DNA from: an uncultured Clostridia bacterium
GTDB taxonomy: Bacteria > Bacillota > Clostridia > TANB77 > CAG-508
Direction of reading: 5' to 3'
Assembly: GCA_944390695.1 (NCBI GenBank)
Contig: CALXQP010000019.1
Location: 1 to 39,183, forward strand
Length of the DNA stretch: 39,183 nt
Part shown: positions 1 to 8,800 of the stretch, piece by piece
Layout: each line of letters opens with the position of its first letter
Position numbering within the stretch: position 1 is the first letter of the stretch
Made by a program: the position numbers and the translations under genes
Notes under the pieces: generated by a model
The model's input: only the letters and a program-made list of their open reading frames with translations
What the model was told of the DNA's origin: nothing
The model's database searches: none

Positions 1-552
1 AAAGAAGAATTAATAGAGAAAAATACTAAAATGTCTAGTATGATGCTAATAGAAAAATGTAAGACAAAAGAAGAGGTCATAGATATACTACTAGAATTAA
101 TAAAATTAGCAGATGAAGAAAGATTGATATGGATAGCAAAAATAGTTGAATATATTTTAGATGAGTTGCTAGGAGAAGTGAAAATACTAGTACTAGAGCT
201 AATATCTAGGATGTTAGAGAAGGAGGAAAAAAATATGGATGAAGAGTGGATTGAGAGAATTAAGAGAAATGAGAGGAAAAAAGAGAAAAAACTTACAGAA
301 GCAGGAATTATTATAGGAAGAAAAGAGGGAAGAAGAGAAGGATTGCAAGAAGGGAAAAGAGAAGGATTGCAAGAAGGGAAAAAGGAAGGACTGCAAGAAG
401 GAAAAAGAGAGGGCGTAAGAGTAGGAAAGAAAGAAACAATTATAGAAATTGTTAAAAATATGCTTAAGTTGAATCAAGATGAAAATACAATAATGAAATT
501 TACAAATGCGAAGAGGGAAGATATAGAGGAAGCAAAAAGGCAAATGATATAA
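1..552 (+). CDS. C-terminal part of an Rpn/PD-(D/E)XK-type nuclease-transposase (5' end outside window)
   Basis: The reading frame is open from the first base of the window, so the gene starts upstream; the first internal ATG (31) is probably not its start. What is visible is a leucine/isoleucine-rich helical stretch, then a basic coiled-coil-like segment, then three near-perfect EGLQEGKR-type octapeptide repeats, then a short helical tail. Tandem EGxxEGxxEG repeats near the C-terminus are typical of the Rpn family (recombination-promoting nuclease, PD-(D/E)XK transposase-like, abundant in gut Firmicutes). The nuclease core itself is not in the window, so the assignment rests on the tail only. 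A hairpin terminator follows the stop within 15 bases. Confidence 0.6.
   Translation, partial: KEELIEKNTKMSSMMLIEKCKTKEEVIDILLELIKLADEERLIWIAKIVEYILDELLGEVKILVLELISRMLEKEEKNMDEEWIERIKRNERKKEKKLTEAGIIIGRKEGRREGLQEGKREGLQEGKKEGLQEGKREGVRVGKKETIIEIVKNMLKLNQDENTIMKFTNAKREDIEEAKRQMI
337..432 (+). repeat. 24-bp in-frame tandem repeat inside the Rpn-like gene
   Basis: Three consecutive 24-base units begin at 337, 361 and 385; the first two differ by a single base, the third by a few, and a degenerate fourth follows at 409. Each encodes EGLQEGK plus one basic residue. This is a coding repeat that can change copy number by slippage; it is not a CRISPR array, as there are no unique spacers. Confidence 0.8.
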
Positions 553-564
553 AATATGGTGTAG

Positions 565-600
565 AGCTGTTCCTATTTTTAGGGGCAGTTCTTTTATTAT
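565..600 (+). terminator. Factor-independent terminator after the Rpn-like gene
   Basis: An 11-bp stem (565-575 with 580-590, a few G-U pairs, TTTT loop) is followed by a T-rich tract at 592-600. The right arm contains GGGGCAGTTCTTTT, a string that also occurs in the terminator behind the pilin gene at 12.08 kb. Confidence 0.7.
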
Positions 601-603
601 GAG

Positions 604-713
604 AAAATGGCAAAAAGAGAACCGACACCAAATTAACAAAATGGCGCAAACCAGCTAGCCAAGCGAGCCGGGAGCTAAAAAAGCAAAAAGAGAACCGGCA
701 CCAAATTGGCAAA
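604..713. repeat. REP-like composite interspersed repeat, copy 1
   Basis: Two direct copies of a ~28-bp unit with core AGAACCGRCACCAAATT (about 616-639 and 690-710) flank a GC-richer centre containing the palindrome GCTAGC. The same two-unit arrangement recurs at 10346-10453, and a single unit at 24443-24480. The centre is the most GC-rich stretch for kilobases, so it is unlike its surroundings. It could be a REP/MITE-like element mobilised in trans, or a conserved mRNA structural element. No transposase for it is in the window. Confidence 0.65.
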
Positions 714-722
714 AAAAAGTAG

Positions 723-751
723 TTGACGAAAATATAAATAATGTGTATAAT
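723..751 (+). promoter_or_regulatory. Sigma-A promoter for the leader ORF and variable surface protein
   Basis: TTGACG (723-728) and TATAAT (746-751) are separated by exactly 17 bases, with a TG two bases before the -10 box. Transcription should start near 758. It lies immediately after REP-like repeat copy 1. Confidence 0.8.
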
Positions 752-819
752 TGTAGTAGTAGAAAAATGTCTAAAAAGGCAAAAGAATATCAAAAGAAAA
801 AGAAAAGGAGAACAAAAAG

Positions 820-954
820 ATGAAACCTGAAAGACTTGGGGCTGTACACACCGGTATAGTTAGAAAAAATAAAATATATAGATTTAAAAGCAGTAGAAAT
901 AGTGCTTTATTAAGTGAAAATAATAAAAAGGCTTTGGATGTATTATGCAATTAA
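820..954 (+). CDS. 44-residue leader/small ORF ending inside a terminator hairpin
   Basis: An ATG ORF of 44 codons lies 9 bases behind a good AAGGAG ribosome site (805-810) and about 60 bases downstream of the promoter at 723-751. The predicted peptide is basic and polar with no signal peptide, transmembrane segment or recognisable family. Its last six codons form the left arm of the terminator at 925-975, and its stop codon opens the right inner arm. That geometry suggests a leader whose translation could affect termination ahead of the downstream surface-protein gene, but it may simply be a small protein with its own terminator. The peptide has no run of one amino acid as in classical amino-acid attenuators. 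Confidence 0.45.
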   Translation: MKPERLGAVHTGIVRKNKIYRFKSSRNSALLSENNKKALDVLCN

Positions 955-975
955 TACAATACGCAAAGCCTTTTT
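925..975 (+). terminator. Terminator/attenuator ahead of the variable surface-protein gene
   Basis: The outer stem AAAAAGGCTTTG (925-936) pairs perfectly with CAAAGCCTTTTT (964-975), and an inner stem TGTATTA/TAATACA (939-945 with 952-958) extends it. The run of five T at the 3' end fits intrinsic termination. It sits between the promoter and the next gene (start 1017), so readthrough or an undetected second promoter is needed to express that gene. Confidence 0.75.
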
Positions 976-1016
976 GTCGTATATAGAAATGGTAAAAACT
1001 AGGAAAGGAGACACAA

Positions 1017-2774
1017 ATGAGTAAAAAAGAAGAAAAGAAAAAGAGAAAAATGAAAAGGAAATCAAATGAACCAATAGTAATAAGATTAAATTTAAGTGCA
1101 ACAATGATAACAGTAATTCTTGTAATTGTAGCAATAACCACAATAACAGCAGTAGAAGTAATAACAACAGTGATAGGAGGAGAAGAAAAAAATGTAATGG
1201 CAGAAGAAGAAGAGATGAATGAACATGTGGTATGGGTAGAAAGTAGTGAAATAGGAGAAGATGGAAGCCCAATAAAAGTGCCAGTACCAAAGGGATATTC
1301 AGCGTCACAAATAGAAGGAGAGACAACAGTAAGTGGAGGATTTGTAATATATGAGGGAGATATAGATTGGAACCAGGTTTTGGCAGAAGAAACAATTGAG
1401 ACTCAAACAGAAGTACAGGCTGAAATACAAGATGAAAATGCAGAACAAGAAGAGATAAACGATGAAAACAGTACAGAAGAATCAAAAGAAGGAGTAATTG
1501 AAGAAACAGAAGAAGTTGAAAAAGAGATAATAAATGAAGAAAATGGAGAAGAGTCAACAGAACAAATAGGAAATTATGGAAATATACAAAAAAATGAAGT
1601 AGAAAATATAAATGAAATAACAGAAAATAATGTGATTCAAGAAAAAGAAGGAGAAGAGAGAGACTTAGTAGCAAGTAATGAAAAGCAAGTAAATGAAATA
1701 GAACCAAGTAATGTAGAGACAGATAATGAAATACAGATAAAAGAAGCAGAAGAAAGTAATATAGAAGAAAATAATGTAGAGAAATTGAATGAATTAGAAG
1801 AGAAAAATACAGGAAAAAGTGAAACTCAAGTAGAACCACAAGCAGGTGAAGAAGTAGAAGCGAAAATATTTGAATTGCAGAAAACAGTAAACCAATATGT
1901 ATGGGTACCAATAGAATACATAGATGAAATATATGGGGTAGATGAAAATGGCAAGTTATGGGGTAAGTTATATAGTTATTCAAGTTCAGGAAGAACACCA
2001 AATAATTGGGAAGAAATAGATGGAAAAATAAAAATAAAGTCAATTACTGGTTATAGAGAACCAGATGTTACAGGAGATTTAACAAAGTATGATATAGATT
2101 CTCAACTACATAGATATTCAAATGAAGAAGCAAGATATGAAATGTTATCAGAAGAAATGGAAGAAAATTATTATGAAATGATAAAAAGTATAAAAAAATA
2201 TGGAGGATTTTATATAGGGAGATATGAAACAGGCTTAACATCATCTGATACAGCAGTGATAAGAAAAATGCAAACCCGTATAAATGGTCAAACTTGGTAT
2301 ACAAGTTATAAAAAATGTAAAGGATTAAAAGGAGAAAATGAAAATGTAGAAACATCAATGATATGGGGATCATTATGGGATGCAACATTGGAATGGTTTG
2401 TGGATGTAGGAGCAAAAACTACAGGAGGAGTAACAATAACATATAGAGAGGTAGGAGATTATTCAAGTGACTGGGGAAATTGCGATAATACAACATTTGA
2501 GTATATAAAAACAAACGGTGAAAAAGTACTAAAAGACACATCAACTATAATCCCAACAGGAAGTGCTGAATATACAAAAGTAAATAACATATATGATATG
2601 GCAGGAAATGCAAGAGAATGGACCTTAGAGGTCGGATCTCCCGGTGGAAGGAGCCGCCGCGGAAGTAACTACAGTAGCATTGGAACTCCAGCAGATGCCC
2701 GCATTGATTACAATCCTACTATCAACTATGGCTACAATGACTTTGGTTCTCGTGCAGCGCTTTATGTTAAATAA
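1017..2774 (+). CDS. Membrane-anchored FGE/C-type-lectin-fold surface protein, probable DGR variable protein
   Basis: 585 residues, ATG start behind AGGAAAGGAG. A lysine-rich cytoplasmic N-terminus (1-19) leads into one long hydrophobic segment (about 20-53), so it should be a type II membrane protein facing outward. Residues 80-113 contain a VPVPKGY...GGFVIYEG module. About 121-285 is a Glu/Asn-rich disordered linker. Residues 292-585 form a domain of the formylglycine-generating-enzyme/SUMF1 type (YVWVPI, GGFYIGRYE, NIYDMAGNAREW, C-terminal FGSRAALYVK). In this fold the C-terminus is the variable face of known DGR targets such as Treponema TvpA. The last 50 codons contain 17 ending in C, against 6 in the preceding 100, and they cluster as AGC, CGC, TAC, AAC, GGC, GAC, as expected from adenine mutagenesis of AAC codons. 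No reverse transcriptase or template repeat is in the window. Enzymatic FGE activity is not implied. Confidence 0.7.
   Translation: MSKKEEKKKRKMKRKSNEPIVIRLNLSATMITVILVIVAITTITAVEVITTVIGGEEKNVMAEEEEMNEHVVWVESSEIGEDGSPIKVPVPKGYSASQIEGETTVSGGFVIYEGDIDWNQVLAEETIETQTEVQAEIQDENAEQEEINDENSTEESKEGVIEETEEVEKEIINEENGEESTEQIGNYGNIQKNEVENINEITENNVIQEKEGEERDLVASNEKQVNEIEPSNVETDNEIQIKEAEESNIEENNVEKLNELEEKNTGKSETQVEPQAGEEVEAKIFELQKTVNQYVWVPIEYIDEIYGVDENGKLWGKLYSYSSSGRTPNNWEEIDGKIKIKSITGYREPDVTGDLTKYDIDSQLHRYSNEEARYEMLSEEMEENYYEMIKSIKKYGGFYIGRYETGLTSSDTAVIRKMQTRINGQTWYTSYKKCKGLKGENENVETSMIWGSLWDATLEWFVDVGAKTTGGVTITYREVGDYSSDWGNCDNTTFEYIKTNGEKVLKDTSTIIPTGSAEYTKVNNIYDMAGNAREWTLEVGSPGGRSRRGSNYSSIGTPADARIDYNPTINYGYNDFGSRAALYVK
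2637..2774 (+). other. Candidate DGR variable region (VR)
   Basis: Codons 541-585 of the FGE-fold protein are richer in G and C than the rest of the gene and dominated by NNY codons whose first two positions look randomised; the terminal block encoding FGSRAALYVK is family-like and would be the fixed end next to the initiation-of-mutagenic-homing site. Bases 2775-2822, just after the stop, are also less AT-rich than average and may belong to the same homologous block. The exact left boundary cannot be set without the template repeat. Confidence 0.6.
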
Positions 2775-2883
2775 ACAACCTAAAACACGGTATATCTGCT
2801 ACGAATCAATCAGTAGTAGAAATTTAATATAAAAGTAGAAATTAAGAAAAAATAAAAATAGAAAAGAGGGAGGGAAACTAAAA

Positions 2884-5800
2884 TTGAAAAAGCAGAAACT
2901 CTTAAAAATAATCGTACTAATACTAATAATTAGTATAATAGCAGCAACTGGAATAATACTCATAAAAAATAAAGTACAAACAAAGAACTTAGCACCAGAA
3001 ATATCGAGAAGTTTTGCATATGATGAAGTAATAACAGGTGATGAAAATGTCACTGGTGATGATGGTTCAGAAATAGGAGCTATAAAATTTGATGCTTTTT
3101 TCTTGCAAGATAGAGATGGAGATGGGATTACAGAGAAAATAAGAGGTACATGTAATGAAGTTGGAAAAGAAGCAACACTTTGGATGGAATTAAAAGTAAG
3201 TGAAGTTGGATATTTAAAAGAAGGTAAAATTACAATAAATTCAGATAACTTTTATTTTAATACGTCAATTGTAAAAGATAATGAAATAGCAGAAAATTAT
3301 ATATCTTCAAACACAAAAGAAATAATTTTAAATAGTACACCAAATAATGTAGGAATTCAAAAATTATTATCTGGTTCGGTACGTTCTGGAAATTATTCTT
3401 CAAGTTCATCGAGAACAGCAGCAATAGGTAATGATACTAATAAATTTAGTAAGGAAAACTCAATTACATTTTCTGGTATATATGTAGACCAAGATGGTAA
3501 TGAAAAAAGCTTTTCAAAAGATGTACCTTTTATTATAGATTGGTATGGTACACTAAATTCAGAAATTACTCCAAAAGCTCAAACACAAGATATGCAAGAT
3601 ATGAATAGTTTGCTTGGGCAAGAAGGATTAGAACTAGATTTTACAATTACTGTAACAGAAAATCAAAATCAATTAATAATGGCTGGTTCTTATATACAAG
3701 GAACAATTCCAGAATTAAATGGATATAAACCTTTATCTGTAAAAATTGCAGGAACAAATGTACAATATACATATGATGAACAAACTGGAAATTTTACAGC
3801 ACAAAGAGAAGCAGTTTTGAATGAAAATGGTATTGTAACATCAAATGGTTATAGTTCATCAAGTTCATCTACAAAATATAATAAGTTTGATTTTACAGTA
3901 ATTTATCCAAAAGAAGCATATATAGAAATGGGAGAAGATGTAGCGAATTTTGAATTAGCAGTACCTGTACAAGCATATAATAAAGGATTTAATAATCCAA
4001 ATACTGAAGATGGTTTTGTAAATCCTTATATATCTAATACATATAAAGGAATTGTAGTAACTACATGGGAAAAGAAAGGTGGAGAAGTATATTCGCCAGA
4101 TTTTGATATATATGTTGGATCATATATGGGATCACCTTATTATGATTATGTTGTTTCAAAAGAAAAGCCTTTAAATATTTATAATGGAATTTCTTTAGAA
4201 GAAAAAAATGATACATATATTGTTCAATGGGAAACATATACAGGAACAAATGGTATGACAGATGGAATTATATTAGAAGAAACTCCAGGAAAAACAGATA
4301 ATTTTCTAAATACTAGTGGTGAAACAATTTCAATGGATGACCTAACAGCAAATAAAGGAATTTATTTTAGTGGTGCAACTTCAACACTTGGAGAAGATGG
4401 ATGGATAAAAGTGTATGATGCAGAAACAGATGCTTTAATTGAGACTTTTACACAAAGTAACTGGAATTCATACAATTCTTCAAATCCTTATATTTATGAA
4501 AATAAAGTTAAACATATAAGAATTGAAACAAGTGGTACAAATTCTGCAAATTATTTATATGTATATAATGTTAAAGAATTAGATGATGAATATGTAACTC
4601 AAAATTTCACAAGAGAAGAATTTAACGAATTAGTTTATATATACAGCTATTTAGATGGTTATATGATTAACCATAAAGAAAATGAAACAGATGAAACTAC
4701 TTATTGGTATAAAGATTCAATTTCAGAAAATGCTTTATATGAGGCTCCAACATCAATTGCTGAAATTTCAATAAAAGAAGATACAATATCAACACAAATA
4801 ACTGCTGAACATCAAGAAATTACAATTAAAACAATAACAACTGGTTATAATGAACAAAATTGGAAAAATGGTACATTTTTAGTAAAATTGCCATCAGATA
4901 TAATTTTAGCAGAAATTAATAATGTAACAACAAATAATGAAAAAGTAAAGGTTACAGCATATGATTTATACGAAGAAAATGGAAGTTATTTTATAAAAAT
5001 ATTAACAGAAAATACAGAAAATGCTACATTTTCAATTATAGTAGATTGTGACTTAACACCTGACCCAAGGATCCCGAAGAAAACAGAAACAGTTGAATTA
5101 TATGCAATAAATGAGATTGCTTCAGATTACTATTATCCAAAAGCAGATGCTTATGACATTGATGGAGATATGAATATTAATGAAAATGTAAATTATAGAA
5201 CATGTTCATTAACATTAGATCCGGGTTCAAGTTTAAGTACTACACAAACTGCAACAAATTATGGAGAAATTGATGGTGTTACAATTGCACCAAGAGTTGC
5301 AAAAACAGATAAACAGCAGAGAACCGCAGATATAACAGTTTCAGCAACAAATAATTATAGTTATAATATACAAGATATTAAAATTCAAGGTGTAGTTCCA
5401 TTTGAGGGAAATAGATATATACTTAGTGAAAATGACTTAGAGTCAACATTTACAACATATATGTCTACAGGTGGAATAAAACCAGTAACAAATGGAATTT
5501 CTGATTATTCAACAATATATTATTCTGTTAATGAAAGGCCTACAAATGATATAAATGAGCCTACAAATAATTGGGTATTAGCAGAAAATGTTGAAGATTG
5601 GTCAAAAATTAAAACATATATAATAGTAATAGACAATTCTTATGTATTACGTCCAGGTGAAACTATTGAATTTGAATATGAAATTTCAATTCCTCAAGGT
5701 ATAGATTATAATGAAGTAACATATTCAGAACATGCAATTTATTTTGCATTAGGAACAGATGAAGGTTTATATTATGCTTCAACAGGTTCTGCAAAATTAG

Positions 5801-8800
5801 GTTTTATGATTGCAAAACAATATGATTTAGAAATTATAAAATATCAAGAAGATACACAAAAAGTTTTACCAGGAGTTACATTTGCATTAACAGAAAAAGG
5901 TGCTGAAACAAGTACAATTAAAACAACAAACCAAGATGGTGTTATTGTAATGCCAGGTTTATATGCAGAAAGATATTATACATTAAAAGAAATAAGAACA
6001 ACAGATGATTATGTTTTAAATGAAGAAGAAATAAATTTCTATACATATACAGAAATAAATGAAGATGGAACAGAAAGTTTGTATTTACTATTTGTGGACC
6101 AAGATGGAAATCCAATAGAAAAAGCAAGATATTCATCAATTATGGATGGTAATGCTATACCTCCAAATGCAGAAGTTCAACAAGATTATAAAATACAATT
6201 TAAAATTCAAGATGAAGTAAAAGCTAAACTTGCTATTTCTAAAGTAGATATGGATACAAATCTTCCAATGCAAAATGTTAAATTTACAATTACAGGTAAA
6301 GGTAAAGATGAAGAAATTTTAACAACAGATAAAGAGGGAAAAGTTAATATATCTGGATTGTATTTAGGAGAAATATATGTATTAAATGAAGTAAAAGCAA
6401 CAGATTATTATATTCCACAAACTCCTTTACAATTTAAAATAACAAATAATAATGGAAATTTTGAATTAGAATATATAGATAATGGCTCAACAAAAAATAA
6501 AGAGATAATTATAAATGATGAAATACCTACAATTAGTTTAGACTTGCAAAATGAGAAAATACCTACATATGGATTTAAGATAACCAAATATGCAAAAGAT
6601 GAAAAAGAAATAGATGGAACAGATAAAGTTTTACAAAGAGCTCAATTTAAAATTTATGGTGAAGGAATAAAAGAAGATGGTAAAATTTACACAACAGATG
6701 AAAATGGAGTTCTTACAATAGATGGTTTATATGAATATGTAGAAGGAAAATATATAACTGGTGAATATACTCTTGTTGAAATATATTCACCAGAGGGATA
6801 TGCTTTAAATAAAACTGCTTTAAAATTTAGAGCATTTAGAGAAAATGGTACATTGAAAATTGAAATACTTGAAGGTGGAGATTTAATAAGAAATATAGTT
6901 GATGAAACTAGTGGAGAAAGTTCTCAAGACTTAAATATTTCAAATCCAGATAGTGAATATCCAATTATAGAAGTTGGAATTGAAAATGGGCAAATTTTTA
7001 CATTATTCAAATATACTACAGATGGAATTACTAATGCAAAAATTCCTGTTCCTGGAACTAAATTTAAAATTACAGATTTAAAAGGAAATTATGTTACAGG
7101 TACTGATGGAAATATTGTAGGAGAATTAGATGAAACAACAAATGAATATCTTGTGACAACTGATGAAAATGGATTAATAAAAGCAAATTTGCCAGAAGGC
7201 CTATATAAAGCTATTGAAGTTTATACAGATGATAGATATATATTCCCAGAAGATGAAACAAAAAGAACATATTATTTTGGTATAGGAACTTCACAAGCTG
7301 CTACATTTGACTGGGCAAATTCTTTATCTGGACAAGGCTGGGATTACATTAATTCTGTAGAAGGCACACAAGATGGAGGAGTTATTGCAGTTGGTGGTTT
7401 CTCAGAATATACATCTGATATTGTTCCAGGTGCTACAAATGGAATTGACTTAAATAAAGATGGAATTGTTGATAAAGTTTCTCAAGGAAATAGAGATGGA
7501 GTAATAGCTGCTTACGATTTAGAGGGAGATTTTGCATGGTCTAAAACATTTGGTGGAGAAGATGAAGATGATTTAAATAAAATTATTCAAACTTCTGATG
7601 GAGGCTATATAGCTGTTGGATATACAGAAAGTAGAATTGTAAAATATGATGGTGCAGAAATTGCTGAACTTTCAAAATCTGATACTGAAACAAATTTGGC
7701 AAATAAAGATGCAATTATTTTAAAATTAGATAAATCTGGCAATTATGAATGGGGAGTTAGATTTGGTGGAACTTTAGATGATGAGATAGATTCAGTAATT
7801 GAAACAAGTGAAAATAATTTTGTTATAACTGGAAATTATTTTAGTACTACATTTAATTTTTATGAAACTGGTGCTGCTGGAGAGATTAAAGATTCTTTTG
7901 GAAATCGTGGTAATATAGATGGTTTTATAGCTTCATATAGTAATACTGGTAAATACCAATGGAGCCAAAGAATAAGTAGCTTATATAATGTAAAAGCTGT
8001 TGATGTTACTGAATATATAGATGGTTTAGCTGTTGCTGTAAATTCAATTGGACAAGTCTATGCAACAACAGAAGCAACTTCACGTACATATAATGGAAGT
8101 ACAACATATCAAAGTGGATTAGTAATTGGGTATGGATTAGATGGTACATATAAATGGTATAAAAATTATTCTGTATCAAGTATGAATAATTCAGTAACAA
8201 GTGTAGATACTACTTTAGATGGAAATGTAATAGCTGGTGTAAATTATGGAGTAAGTGGAAAGCAGATTGAAGCACAAGTACGTAAATTAACTATAAATGG
8301 AGATAGTGTAACAGATAGTGTAATATATACATTATCTGGTGAGAATGATGAATATGTTTCTAGTATTAAACAAACTTCTGATGGAGGAATATTATTTGGA
8401 GGATGGTACTATACTCCAGCTGGCATGACAGGTGAAGGTATTGATGAATTCACAGAAGTATTAGGAGATTATACTTCAGATGGTTATATAATAAAACTTG
8501 ACAGTGAGGGCAAAGTTATATATTCAAGTAGAATGTATGGAGAAGGCTATGAAGGTGTTACAACAGTAACGGAGACTGTAAATGGAAATTTAATTTCTGG
8601 TGGATATTTTAATAAAAAATTGATGCATGCAACAAATTTTATACTTGAGGAGGAAGAGGAAAGAGATGTTGTGGAAATAGAAAATTTAGCAACACTAGAA
8701 GGTACAGGAAATTCAGATAGTTTTATAATTTCAGAAGGTGCCTCAGGTGCAGAAGTTCCAGAAGCACAAAGACTAGAAGTTGAGAATAAAGTTAAAAATT

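Noticed and set aside
337..432. Short regular repeats resembling a CRISPR array
   Set aside because: The units are contiguous, without spacers, and in frame inside a coding sequence.
767..823. 18-codon basic ORF overlapping the 44-codon leader as ATGA
   Set aside because: It has no Shine-Dalgarno, starts about 9 bases after the predicted transcript start and encodes mostly Lys/Arg from A-rich DNA.
943..2043. Long reverse-strand ORF of 366 residues opposite the FGE-fold gene
   Set aside because: It is almost only Leu/Phe/Ser because the plus strand is purine-rich; it has no ribosome site or family and lies fully inside a well-supported gene.
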